A stretch of 64,000 nucleotides of DNA, from the NCBI RefSeq assembly GCF_001457795.1, contig NZ_LN898210.1, positions 124,001-188,000 of the forward strand, written 5' to 3'. The notes under the pieces were generated by a model. The model saw nothing but the letters and a program-made list of their open reading frames with translations. It was not told where the DNA came from and did no database searches. The translations under genes were made by a program, and so were the position numbers. Shown here piece by piece: positions 18,170 to 26,481 of this stretch (positions within the stretch are counted from its first letter, which is position 1; each line of letters starts with the position of its first letter). This DNA is from Olsenella massiliensis. GTDB lineage: Bacteria > Actinomycetota > Coriobacteriia > Coriobacteriales > Atopobiaceae.

Positions 18170-19219
18170 TCAGTACACCATGCCCATGGCCTCGCGGACC
18201 TCGCCGAGCGTCCGGTCGGCGATGGCGTTGGCGCGACGGTTGCCGTCGCGCAGCACGTCCTTCACGAGGTCGAGGTCGTCCTCATAACGACGCCTCCTCT
18301 CGCGTATGGGCGCGAGATAGTCGTTGACGACCTGGGTGACGTAGCGCTTGAGCTGGCCCGCCCCGCCCATGCCGATCTCCTCGGCGATCTCTTCGGGCTT
18401 GCGGCCCGTGCAGAGGGACGCCGTCGTGAGCAGCGCCGAGACGCCGGGGCGACCTTCGGGGTCAAAGCTGATGTTGCGCTCGGAGTCGGTCCTGGACTTC
18501 TTGATGAGCTTGGCCGTCTCGGCCTCGCTCATGCTCAGCGCGATGGCGTTGCCGTAGCTCTTGCTCATCTTGCGGCCGTCAAGGCCGGGAATGAGGGGCG
18601 TTGCGGTCAGAAGCCCCGTGACGTCGGGAAACACCCTGCCGTAGCGCTCGTTGAAACGCCGGGCGATCTTGGACGTGATCTCGATGTGGGGCAGCTGGTC
18701 GCGGCCCACGGGCACGATGTTGCCCTTGCAGAAGAGGATGTCACAGGCCTGGTGGACGGGGTAGGTCAGCAAAAGGCCGGTGAGCGCATGGCCCGAGGCG
18801 GCCTGCTCGGCCTTGACGGTGGGGTTGCGTTCCATCTCGGCCTCGGTGACGAGCGAGAGAAATGGCAGCATGAGCTGGTTGGCCGCCGGAACGGCGGAAT
18901 GCGTGAAGATCATGGTCCTGCGGGGGTCGATGCCGCAGGCAAGGTAGTCCATGACCATGCCGTACACGTTGTCGGCGATGTTGTCGGTGCTGTCACGGTC
19001 GGTGATCACCTGGTAGTCGGCGATGATCACGTTGGTGCTGACGCCCAGGTCCTGCAGGCGCACGCGCTCCTTGATCGTCCCGAAGTAATGTCCCAGATGA
19101 AGCCTGCCGGTGGGGCGGTCGCCCGTCAGCATGCGATAGGCCCCGGGATTGGTGAGCAGGTCTCGTTGAATCTGGTCTGAGCGCTTGAGCGCCGCCTCGT
19201 AGCTGCCCTCGTTTGGCAT
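18170..19219 (-). CDS. trpS: Tryptophanyl-tRNA synthetase
   Basis: Class I aminoacyl-tRNA synthetase charging tRNA-Trp. The 349-residue protein has the HIGH-type signature HLGHYFG at residues 41-47 and a perfect KMSKS at 217-221, with GLDGR just before it. The C-terminal domain shows AEEIG and ends NAIADRTLGEVREAMGMVY, as usual for TrpRS. ATG 19219 has GGAG upstream. It follows the YgjP-like gene on the same strand with 58 bases between. A degraded second copy of its leader and start codon occurs near 22692-22755. Confidence 0.97.
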   Translation of the reverse strand: MPNEGSYEAALKRSDQIQRDLLTNPGAYRMLTGDRPTGRLHLGHYFGTIKERVRLQDLGVSTNVIIADYQVITDRDSTDNIADNVYGMVMDYLACGIDPRRTMIFTHSAVPAANQLMLPFLSLVTEAEMERNPTVKAEQAASGHALTGLLLTYPVHQACDILFCKGNIVPVGRDQLPHIEITSKIARRFNERYGRVFPDVTGLLTATPLIPGLDGRKMSKSYGNAIALSMSEAETAKLIKKSRTDSERNISFDPEGRPGVSALLTTASLCTGRKPEEIAEEIGMGGAGQLKRYVTQVVNDYLAPIRERRRRYEDDLDLVKDVLRDGNRRANAIADRTLGEVREAMGMVY

Positions 19220-19274
19220 GGATGCTCCTTATGCGTGTGATGGTCCCTGGTATGGTACGGCAAAGCCGCCGGAC
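19210..19274. repeat. trpS leader segment duplicated at 22692-22755
   Basis: The stretch spanning the trpS start codon, ribosome site and upstream spacer reappears, in the same orientation and with several scattered differences, inside the aroE/aroC junction. This copy makes functional sense (real start codon and ribosome site); the other does not. Confidence 0.8.
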
Positions 19275-19277
19275 GGG

Positions 19278-20006
19278 CTAGCGCAGGGGAGGATTTGCGT
19301 CAAGATGGGCCTGCCCCGCCTGCCAGCCTGGCTCAAAGCGGTCCATGAGCGCCCAGAAGCGGGGGCCGTGGCTGGGCTCCAGCAGATGACAGAGCTCATG
19401 GGCGCAGACGCAGGCCAGGGAGGCCACAGGCATGAAGCAGAGCTCCGTTGCGAGGGTGATGTCACCCGTCCGCACGTTGCAGGAGCCCCAGCGGCTTCTC
19501 ATGCGACGGATGCGCAGCGCATGGGGGGTGACGCCCATGCGAGGGGCGAGGTCGGCCATGAGGCGCGTCGCCTCGTCGCGCAGCAGCCGACGGGCGAGGG
19601 GCTGGCAGGCGTCCTTGAGCTCCTCGGGCGTCAGGTCATGCGGGGTGACGACGACGAGCTCGTCGCGGCATATCCGAGCGGACCTGCGCGCGCCCTCGAC
19701 CTGCCGCGCGCGCAGCCTGAGGGGGCGTCCCGCCAGCGTGAGCGCGCCCCCGTCGCGCCAGCGCGCTTCCTCCCGGCGGCGCCGGCCCCTCAGGAGGTCC
19801 TGGCGCTGCTCTATCCACGGGCGTCGTTCGCGCACCAGACGCTCGAGTTGACCATCACTGACGTGGGGAGGGGCGCTCATGCGCACGCTGCCGTCGGGGC
19901 GCACGCGCAGGTTGACGCGGCGTACCCCGCCCCGGTGCAGCTCGACGGCAAGGCCGTCCACCGTGATCGTCGTCAGCGGACGAGCGTCATGCGCGCGTAA
20001 TGACAC
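19278..20006 (-). CDS. YgjP-like zinc metallopeptidase (DUF45)
   Basis: A 242-residue member of the YgjP/DUF45 metallopeptidase family. The zinc-binding HExxH motif is HELCH near residue 210, followed by LLEPSHGPRFW with the family's third ligand region. Upstream is MRSRWGSCNVRTGDITLA, matching the conserved R-x-x-WGSC segment. GTG 20006 is preceded by GGAGG. Substrates of the family are unknown. It lies upstream of trpS and diverges from the cyclo-ligase gene. Confidence 0.88.
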   Translation of the reverse strand: MSLRAHDARPLTTITVDGLAVELHRGGVRRVNLRVRPDGSVRMSAPPHVSDGQLERLVRERRPWIEQRQDLLRGRRRREEARWRDGGALTLAGRPLRLRARQVEGARRSARICRDELVVVTPHDLTPEELKDACQPLARRLLRDEATRLMADLAPRMGVTPHALRIRRMRSRWGSCNVRTGDITLATELCFMPVASLACVCAHELCHLLEPSHGPRFWALMDRFEPGWQAGQAHLDANPPLR

Positions 20007-20097
20007 GTCTTTGCCTCCAATGGCCGGTCTCTGTCAGGTCGAACGCAAGGGACGTTGCGCTATTGTATATGGAGTGTGTCGGCGAAGGGAGACCGGG

Positions 20098-20694
20098 ATG
20101 GCAAGCTCCACGGGGGAGGACGCCAGCAAGAGTGCGCTCAGGGAGGGGTACGCGGAGGCTCAGCGGCGGCTGACCCCCGCGCATCGCCGTCGCGTTGACG
20201 GCGAGATCCTCCGTCATCTCGAGGCCCTTCCCGCCTACCGTGACGCCACGGCCGTCCTCGGGTACTACCCCTATCGTGACGAGATTGACGTCACGCCCGT
20301 CCTGCGCAGGGCCCTTGACAAAGGCCGCACGGTGGCGCTGCCCCGCTGCGTCGGCGGTGACGTGTCCCTTCAGTTCGTGGTCGTCGGCTCGTTTGACGAC
20401 CTCGCCGCCGGCGCGCGCGGCGTCCTGGAGCCGACGCGGGGCGAGCCCCTTGACCCCACGCTCGTTGCCGGGTCCGTCTGCCTCGTTCCCGGCCTCGTCT
20501 TTGACGCGCGAGGCTACCGCGTGGGCTACGGCGCGGGTTACTACGACAACTTCCTCGCGCGCTTCACGGGTACGAAGGTCGGTCTCGTGCGAACGCTTCA
20601 GGTCAGCGGGGCGCCGCTGCCCATTGACGAGCATGACGTGGCCGTGGACCTGCTCGTGAGCGACGCGGCCGTCTGGGGCTGCCGTCCGGCCTAG
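20098..20694 (+). CDS. 5-formyltetrahydrofolate cyclo-ligase
   Basis: ATP-dependent conversion of 5-formyl-THF to 5,10-methenyl-THF, returning folate to the one-carbon pool. The 198-residue protein shows the usual N-terminal helix (AEAQRRLTPAHRR), YYPYRDEIDVTPVL, and the diagnostic GYRVGYGAGYYDNFLARF near residue 145. ATG 20098 with AAGGGAG upstream is chosen over a longer open frame that overlaps the divergent peptidase gene. A TATTGTATAT stretch 30-40 bases upstream probably includes the -10 element. Confidence 0.92.
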   Translation: MASSTGEDASKSALREGYAEAQRRLTPAHRRRVDGEILRHLEALPAYRDATAVLGYYPYRDEIDVTPVLRRALDKGRTVALPRCVGGDVSLQFVVVGSFDDLAAGARGVLEPTRGEPLDPTLVAGSVCLVPGLVFDARGYRVGYGAGYYDNFLARFTGTKVGLVRTLQVSGAPLPIDEHDVAVDLLVSDAAVWGCRPA

Positions 20695-20736
20695 GCCCTC
20701 AGGCCAGCCCGCGGCGCGCGGCCGCCTTGGCGCACG

Positions 20737-21720
20737 CTAGGCCTCCCCCTGACGCCGCAGGTGGCTCGCCAGGTCCCTCATCGCCTTGGCGTACCCCTGT
20801 ATGCCCATGCCCATGACCGTCTCGAGACAGGCCTTGCGCACGTAGGACACCTGCCTGAACTCCTCCCGGGCGTCGAGCTTGGAGATGTGCACCTCGATGG
20901 TGGGAATGCCCACCGCCCTCAGGGCGTCGAGCAGGGCGATGGACGTGTGCGTGTAGGCGCCGGGGTTGAGGATGATGCCCGCGTAGGTGCCGTAGGCGTC
21001 CTGGATTGCGTCCACGAGGTCGCCCTCGTGGTTGGACTGGTAGCAGACGCAGTCCTCAAATCCCAGGTCGGCCGCCGTGCGCCTGCACAGGTCGAGCAGC
21101 GTGGCAAAGTCCTGCGACCCGTAGATGCCCGGCTCTCGTATGCCCAGCATGTTGATGTTGGGGCCGTTGACGACGAGCAGCCTGCCAAGGCTGCGGCCCG
21201 CCCCGCCCTGCGCGCCGAGCGCCGTCGGGGCCTCGTCGGGGGCGCCCAGGCTCCCGTCCGCCGGCTCGGCGGCGTCTTTCTCGCTGCGCCGGAGCAGGCG
21301 CGCGAGTTCCATCACCTCGTCGCCGCCCGCACCGGCGGGGGCGGCGGACTCATAGGCAGGGCTCGTCCCCGCCGCGGCGGGGGTCTCGCCGCCGCGCAGG
21401 ACCTGGACGTTCAGGCGTTGTGCGGGCTCCGGGGGACGCTGCGTGGCGTCCCTCGTGCTGTAGGGGTCCACGCCCAGCAGGCGACAGAGCGCATGGTGGA
21501 CGGCCTCGACCTTGTTGGGGCCAAAGACGACCTCGATGCCGTTGGCGCCGCGGCCGACGACGCCCAGGACGCCGGGGATGGACACGAGCCCCTCGCGGTC
21601 GATGAGGGAGGGGTCGGCGACGGCAAGGCGCAGGCGCGTCATGCAGAGCATGTTGGACACAAGGTTATGGGGGCCGCCGATGTGCTCGAGGACATCGGTC
21701 GCCATGTCTTCAGTGGTCAT
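20737..21720 (-). CDS. aroQ: PTS EIIB domain fused to type II 3-dehydroquinate dehydratase
   Basis: A 327-residue two-domain protein. Residues 1-84 match a glucose-type PTS EIIB domain: EHIGGPHNLVSNMLCMTRLRL with phosphorylatable Cys26, then IPGVLGVV and a VVFGPNKVEAVHHAL C-terminal helix. An Ala/Gly/Glu/Pro-rich linker spans about 90-178. Residues 180-327 are a full AroQ dehydroquinase: VVNGPNINMLGIREPGIYG with Arg195 and catalytic Tyr200, SNHEGDLVDAI, NPGAYTHTS with catalytic His, and EVHISKLDAREEFR. AroQ converts 3-dehydroquinate to 3-dehydroshikimate. It is last in the aromatic cluster. The frame is uninterrupted, so the fusion is genuine in this assembly; what the EIIB part does is unknown. 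Confidence 0.88.
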   Translation of the reverse strand: MTTEDMATDVLEHIGGPHNLVSNMLCMTRLRLAVADPSLIDREGLVSIPGVLGVVGRGANGIEVVFGPNKVEAVHHALCRLLGVDPYSTRDATQRPPEPAQRLNVQVLRGGETPAAAGTSPAYESAAPAGAGGDEVMELARLLRRSEKDAAEPADGSLGAPDEAPTALGAQGGAGRSLGRLLVVNGPNINMLGIREPGIYGSQDFATLLDLCRRTAADLGFEDCVCYQSNHEGDLVDAIQDAYGTYAGIILNPGAYTHTSIALLDALRAVGIPTIEVHISKLDAREEFRQVSYVRKACLETVMGMGIQGYAKAMRDLASHLRRQGEA

Positions 21721-21846
21721 GTGTAAGACTCCGGAGCCGCCGTGACAGGTTGATATGGAAACAAGTATAGGGCGCGCCGCCGCAGAGGGGCCCGGTGGGG
21801 GCGAGCGGCGCGACGGGCGATTGCCCGGACGCCTCTGGACGAAACC

Positions 21847-22630
21847 CTAGAGGCCCAGCAGCCTGCGCAGCGCACGCGCGTCGGAGCCGGCGGATCCCGT
21901 GCAGTCCAGCGTGACGTCCGCCCAGGACGCGTAGAGCCTGCTCCGCTCGCGCTCGAGCCGCTCGAGCCCGCATGCCTGGGAGAGGGGCCTGCCGGCAAGG
22001 GAGAGCTGCGAGAGGGGCCGCCTGAGGAGCACGATGGTGCCGTTCTGGTGCAAAAGCGGGTAGTTCTCAGGTCGCGTCACGATGCCGCCGCCGCAGGCGA
22101 CGACAAGGCCCGAGCGCCTGCCGTGCTCGGCGGCGACCTTTGTCTCCGCGCGACGGAAGGCGTCCTCCCCGTGGCGGGAGAGAAGCTCCCGGGCGCTCAT
22201 GCCGCACTGGAGGTCCACAGCGTCGTCAAGGTCGACGAAGGGTCGTCCCACCAGGCGGGCCAGGGCCCTGCCGGCGCTCGTCTTGCCCACGCCGGGCATC
22301 CCGATGAGAAGGACGTTGGCGGTCGTGCGCTCGAGCCAGGCGAGGGTGTCGGCGATGACCTCATCGCCGACGGCGCGACCGAGGAACAGCTCGGCGGACA
22401 GGGCGGCCTGGGCCACGAGCATGGCGAGCCCCGACTCCGCGGGAACGTGAGCGCGCTCGGCGGCGAGGCAGATGCCGGTGCGCAGGGGGTTGTACACGAC
22501 GTCGAGCACCCCTTTAAGCCCGGTCAGGGACTCGATCTGTCCCTCGGCCAAGGGCGAGGCCGGACAGGCGGGAAACATGCCCACGGGCGTCGTGTTGACG
22601 ACGAGGCGGGCGGCCGCCGGGCGCCCCGGC
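21847..22630 (-). CDS. Shikimate dehydrogenase C-terminal part fused to shikimate kinase (5' end lost at a junction)
   Basis: The visible protein starts within AroE. RLVVNTTPVGMFP is the conserved VVNATPVGM segment, followed by LDVVYNPLRT and the end of the NADP-binding half. It continues in frame into a complete shikimate kinase: LLIGMPGVGKTSAGRALA (P-loop), FVDLDDAVD and VVACGGGIV. It would be a bifunctional AroE-AroK converting dehydroshikimate to shikimate 3-phosphate. About 180 N-terminal AroE residues are missing. Upstream of about 22630 the frame becomes Gly/Arg-rich nonsense and then the trpS-leader copy, so the truncation is probably an assembly fault. Confidence 0.82.
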
Positions 22631-22765
22631 AAGGCCTTGCACCCCTGCTTTTTTTCAACACCCCCCTTGGCGCCGCCCCCTCGCCGCCCCCCGTTTGGCA
22701 TGGATGCTCCTTATGCTGGTGTGGGTCCCTGTATGGTACGGCAAAGCCGCCGGGCCGGGCGCGAC
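22631..22765. other. Probable assembly junction with degraded trpS-leader copy
   Basis: Homopolymer-rich sequence (T7, C6 and other C runs) at 22631-22691 is followed by a 64-base near-copy of the trpS leader (22692-22755 versus 19210-19274, same orientation). The junction lies between the truncated 3' side of aroC and the truncated 5' side of aroE. Neither gene's missing part is present, so roughly 1.2 kb of native sequence appears to be absent. Confidence 0.75.
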
Positions 22766-23173
22766 GCATAGCGGCGCCGTCAGGCGCCCGGAGAAGTGCC
22801 CGCCGCCCAGGACGTCCTGGTTGCCGTGCCACTTGGCCCAGGCCGTGAGGTCGGCGTGACCGGGGCGGGGGAGGCGGCGCAGCTCGTCGTAGTCGCGGGA
22901 GCGCGTGTCGGCGTTCTCGATCACGAAGGCCAGCGGCGCCCCGCACGTCGCGCCTCGCTCGTTGAGGCCGGCGACGAAGCGCGGGCGGTCGGCCTCCCTG
23001 CGCGGCGTGGCCCAGGGACCCTGGCCGGGGGCCCGGCGCGCCATGAAGCGCGCGAGCCTTCCCTGGTCGATGACGAGGCCGGAGGGCAGCCCCTCGACGA
23101 CGCCGCCGATGGCGGGCGAATGGGACTGGCCAAAGACGCTGACGCTGAGGGTCGTGCCAAAAGAAGAGGGCAT
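22763..23173 (-). CDS. aroC: Chorismate synthase, N-terminal part only (3' end lost at a junction)
   Basis: Converts EPSP to chorismate using reduced FMN. About 137 residues match AroC: FGTTLSVSVFGQSHSPAIGGVVEGLP (shown in part as FGQSHSPAIGGVVEGLP), RRAPGQGPWATPRREADRP, and HADLTAWAKWHGNQDVLGGG. The protein then breaks at SGRLTAPLCVA, where the family continues for another 220 or more residues. After that point the frame reads into the trpS-leader copy. ATG 23173 lies two bases after the aroA stop. The gene is probably complete in the organism. Confidence 0.85.
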
Positions 23174-23175
23174 GG

Positions 23176-24486
23176 CTACTCCTTGCAGTTCTCGGCGATG
23201 CCCCCAAGCTCGCGGAAGTCATCGAAGAAGCCGGGATAGGACTTGGCGACGCACTCGGCGCCGCGGATGGTCGTGGGGCCCTGCGCGTAGGCGGCCGCGA
23301 CGGCGGCCATCATGGCGATGCGATGGTCGTTCGCGGCGTCGACGACGCCGCCGGCGAGTGCGGGGACGCCCCGGACGGTGATGCTGTCGCGTCCGGCCGT
23401 GACGTCGGCGCCCATCGCGGCGAGCGCCGCGCGGATGGATGCGATGCGGTCCGACTCCTTGAGGCGCAGGCGTGCCGCACCGCTCAGACGGGAGGTCCCG
23501 CTCGCGCAGGCGCACTGCGCGGCGATGGGGGCGGCGAGGTCGGGGATGTCGGCGACGTCCACGTCGAGGGCGCGCAGGGTGCCGCCGCGGACGGTGAGCG
23601 CCCCTCGTGCCCGCGACGCGTGCGCGCCCATCGCGGCGGCGACATCGACGATGGCACGGTCCCCCTGCCTGCTGGCGGGCGTGAGGCCCCTGACGGTGAC
23701 GCCGCCTCTCCCCAGCGCCCCGGCGGCGACCCAGAAGCCGGCGCAGGACCAGTCGCCCTCGACGGAAAGCTCGCCGGGCGAGACGGGACTGGCGGCGGGG
23801 GAGGGCCTCAGGACGAGGCGCCCCTCCCCCCCGTCCTTGACGTCCTCTTCGACCACGTCGATGCCGAAGGCCCTCAGGGCCTCGATGGTCATGTGCAGGT
23901 ACGACAGCGACTCCACGGGCCTGCGCACGGCGATGACGAGGGGGTCGTCCATGACTGCCGATGCGAGCAGCAGACCCGACACGAACTGCGAGGACACGTC
24001 GCCGGGAAGCTCGAAGCGCCCCCCACGCAGACGGCCCCGCACGGTCAGGGGCAGCTCGCCTTGGGGTCCCAGCCGCACCCCATGCTCCGTGAGCTGCTCG
24101 TACAGGGGCGAGAGGGGACGTTGTGCCAGCCTGCCGCGACCGACGAGCGAGCCGGACGTGCCCAGGGCGGCGAGCACGGGGAGCATGAAGCGCAGGGTGG
24201 AGCCCGACTCCCCGCAGTCGAGCACGGCGCGCGCGCGGACGACGGGGGCGCCCTCGCGGCGCCGGACGGGTTGCACGACGAACCCCCGCCGCGTGCGCGC
24301 GACGCGGGCGCCGAGGGCCTCGAGGCAGCGGACCGTGGCGTCGATGTCCTCTGAGCTCGTCGAGCAGCGCAGGTCGCAGGGGGCGTCCGCGAACGCGGCG
24401 AGCAGCAGGAGCCGGTGGGCCATCGACTTGGAGGCGATGGCGTCGAGCGAGCCCGAGAGGGGATGGGGGCAGATGCGCACGTCCAT
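23176..24486 (-). CDS. aroA: 3-phosphoshikimate 1-carboxyvinyltransferase (EPSP synthase)
   Basis: Transfers enolpyruvyl from PEP to shikimate 3-phosphate. The 436-residue protein has the N-terminal ASKSMAHRLLLLAA (PEP-binding Lys), CGESGSTLRFMLPVLAAL, DVSSQFVSGLLLA, DWSCAGFWVAAGALG and the C-terminal RLKESDRIASI and NDHRIAMM motifs, with full family length. Ser in place of the common Asn in the xNESGTT region (here GESGST) is a modest variation. Five bases separate its ATG from the aroB stop upstream, so the two are surely co-transcribed. Confidence 0.96.
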   Translation of the reverse strand: MDVRICPHPLSGSLDAIASKSMAHRLLLLAAFADAPCDLRCSTSSEDIDATVRCLEALGARVARTRRGFVVQPVRRREGAPVVRARAVLDCGESGSTLRFMLPVLAALGTSGSLVGRGRLAQRPLSPLYEQLTEHGVRLGPQGELPLTVRGRLRGGRFELPGDVSSQFVSGLLLASAVMDDPLVIAVRRPVESLSYLHMTIEALRAFGIDVVEEDVKDGGEGRLVLRPSPAASPVSPGELSVEGDWSCAGFWVAAGALGRGGVTVRGLTPASRQGDRAIVDVAAAMGAHASRARGALTVRGGTLRALDVDVADIPDLAAPIAAQCACASGTSRLSGAARLRLKESDRIASIRAALAAMGADVTAGRDSITVRGVPALAGGVVDAANDHRIAMMAAVAAAYAQGPTTIRGAECVAKSYPGFFDDFRELGGIAENCKE

Positions 24487-24491
24487 CGGCG

Positions 24492-25580
24492 TCAGACCCC
24501 GCAGCCCAGGTCGATGAGCTCGGCAAGCTCGTCAAGGCGCACGGTGCGCACCTCGACCTGGCCGATCTTGCGAGGCACCACGATGTTCAGCGTCTGGCCG
24601 TGGCGCTTCTTGTCCCGCGCGGCAAAGTCCACGAGCGCGCGGTGGTCGGCGTCGGTGTCCGTGGGCAGCCCCAGGGAGGCGACGAGGGCCTCGATGCGAC
24701 GGGGGACCTCGGCGTCGCACCAGCCGCGCGCCGCCGCCGCCCGGGCCATGGCGCACAGGCCCACGGCCACCGAGGAGCCGTGGCCCAGCCCAAAGGAGCT
24801 CGCCGCCTCGACGGCATGGCCGATCGTGTGGCCCAGGTTGAGGGTCTGCCTGGCGCCGTGCTCTCGCTCGTCCCCCTTGATCACGTCGCGCTTCGTCCTG
24901 ACGTTGCGCGCCACGACCCACGAGAGGAGCTCATGGTCGGGCACGTCGAGGTCGAGAGGCGTGGTCTCCAGGCGCTCGAAGAGCTCCCGGTCGCGCAGGA
25001 CGCCGTACTTGACGACCTCGCCCAGCGAGTCCCTGAGCAGCTCGGGCGTGAGGGTGTCCAGGCAGTCCATGTCGGCGACGACCGCCGCGGGCTGCCAGAA
25101 GCTCCCGGCGAGATTCTTGCCCGCAGACAGGTCCACGGCGCACTTCCCGCCCACCGAGGAGTCGACCATGGCCAGCAGCGAGGTGGGCACCTGGACGTAG
25201 TCGATGCCGCGCAGGTACAGAGAGGCCGCGAGCCCCGCCATGTCGCCCGTGACGCCCCCGCCGACGGCGACGACGACGTCGTCGCGGGAGAGCCCTCCGG
25301 CGGCGAGCCCCTCAAGCAGGATGGCCAGGGTGCCCATGGTCTTGGAGGCCTCGCCCGCCTCGAAGACGCTCAACGTGGCGGCAAGGTCCGCGTCCACGAG
25401 CGAGCGGGCGACGGCGTCAGCAAAGAGCGGGGCCACGTTGGAGTCCGAGATGACCTGCGCCCGCGTCGCGCGGGGGCAGGCGTCCCTGACGATGCCGCCG
25501 ACCTCATCGATCAGGCCTTCTCCCACATGCACCAGGTAGTCCCTCGACGTCGTCGTGACCGTGATTGTCGTCTCGCTCAT
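24492..25580 (-). CDS. aroB: 3-dehydroquinate synthase
   Basis: NAD- and metal-dependent cyclisation of DAHP to 3-dehydroquinate. The 362-residue protein shows the NAD-binding segment AVGGGVTGDMAGLAASLYLRG in part (GGGVTGDMAGLAA), VPTSLLAMVDSSVGGKCAVD, and the metal-binding LNLGHTIGHAVEAAS. Its ATG overlaps the tyrA stop by four bases (ATGA), showing translational coupling within the aromatic operon. Confidence 0.96.
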   Translation of the reverse strand: MSETTITVTTTSRDYLVHVGEGLIDEVGGIVRDACPRATRAQVISDSNVAPLFADAVARSLVDADLAATLSVFEAGEASKTMGTLAILLEGLAAGGLSRDDVVVAVGGGVTGDMAGLAASLYLRGIDYVQVPTSLLAMVDSSVGGKCAVDLSAGKNLAGSFWQPAAVVADMDCLDTLTPELLRDSLGEVVKYGVLRDRELFERLETTPLDLDVPDHELLSWVVARNVRTKRDVIKGDEREHGARQTLNLGHTIGHAVEAASSFGLGHGSSVAVGLCAMARAAAARGWCDAEVPRRIEALVASLGLPTDTDADHRALVDFAARDKKRHGQTLNIVVPRKIGQVEVRTVRLDELAELIDLGCGV

Positions 25581-26479
25581 CGTCCCTCGATCTCCCTCTT
25601 CAGGCGGTCGCCCTCGACAAGCAGGCGCTCGAGCCTCTCGCCGTCCCGCGCATCGATGGCGTCCTTGTACTGTCGCAGGTTGTCGATGAGCGTGCCGATC
25701 TCGCGCGAGAGGTTGTCGGCGTCATCGAGGAAGAGCTCGCGCCACATGGGCGCGTTGAGGCGGGCCACCCGGGTGAGGTCGCGGTACGACCCCGCCGAGA
25801 AGCCGGCGTGCAGTCGGGCGGACGGGCTCTTGACGTAGGCGTTCGAGACCACGTGGGCCAGCTGGGAGGTGAAGGCGACCACCTCGTCGTGACGCTCCGC
25901 GGTGGTGACGGTGAAGCGCCCGAAGCCGCAGGGGGCCAGCAGGCGCTCGACGCGGTCGAGAAGGTCGAGGCGCTCCACGTCGTCCATGCCCGCGGGGGGC
26001 ACCATGACCATGGGGGCGCCCCTGAACAGGGTCGCGCGCGAGTGCGCGTAGCCCGAGAACTGCGTTCCCGCCATGGGATGGCATCCCACGAAGTGCCAGT
26101 CGTGGCGCGCGGCCATCGGGAGGCAGGCGTCGCAGACGGCCCGCTTGACCCCCACCGTGTCGATGACGACGGCGCCCGGCGCCACGAGCGTCTGCCTGCG
26201 TCGCAGCCAGTCAACGCTCACCCGGGGGTAGCCCGCCAGGATGATGAGCTCGCAGCTGCGGACCAGCTCGTCGGTGAGCCTGCCGTCCACGACGTCCACC
26301 ATCGCGAGCTCGAGCGTGGCGTCGCTGCGGTCCCACGCGTACACCTCGCGTCCCGCCGCGTGCAGGGCGCGGGCAAAGGACCCGCCTATGAGACCAAGGC
26401 ACACCACGCCCACGCGCCCGGGGACGAAGCCCTTCCCGAGCTCGTCGCGCGCCGCTCGCGCCTCGTCGTCCTGCGCCAT
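25577..26479 (-). CDS. tyrA: Prephenate dehydrogenase
   Basis: Oxidative decarboxylation of prephenate to 4-hydroxyphenylpyruvate for tyrosine synthesis. The 300-residue protein has the NAD-binding GVVCLGLIGGSFARAL near residue 23, VVIDTVGVKRAVCDA, and the prephenate-binding GCHPMAGTQFSGY. There is no fused chorismate mutase and no obvious ACT domain, so it is a single-domain form. It lies two bases after the DAHP synthase stop. No pheA or chorismate mutase is visible in the window. Confidence 0.93.
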   Translation of the reverse strand: MAQDDEARAARDELGKGFVPGRVGVVCLGLIGGSFARALHAAGREVYAWDRSDATLELAMVDVVDGRLTDELVRSCELIILAGYPRVSVDWLRRRQTLVAPGAVVIDTVGVKRAVCDACLPMAARHDWHFVGCHPMAGTQFSGYAHSRATLFRGAPMVMVPPAGMDDVERLDLLDRVERLLAPCGFGRFTVTTAERHDEVVAFTSQLAHVVSNAYVKSPSARLHAGFSAGSYRDLTRVARLNAPMWRELFLDDADNLSREIGTLIDNLRQYKDAIDARDGERLERLLVEGDRLKREIEGR

Positions 26480-26481
26480 GC

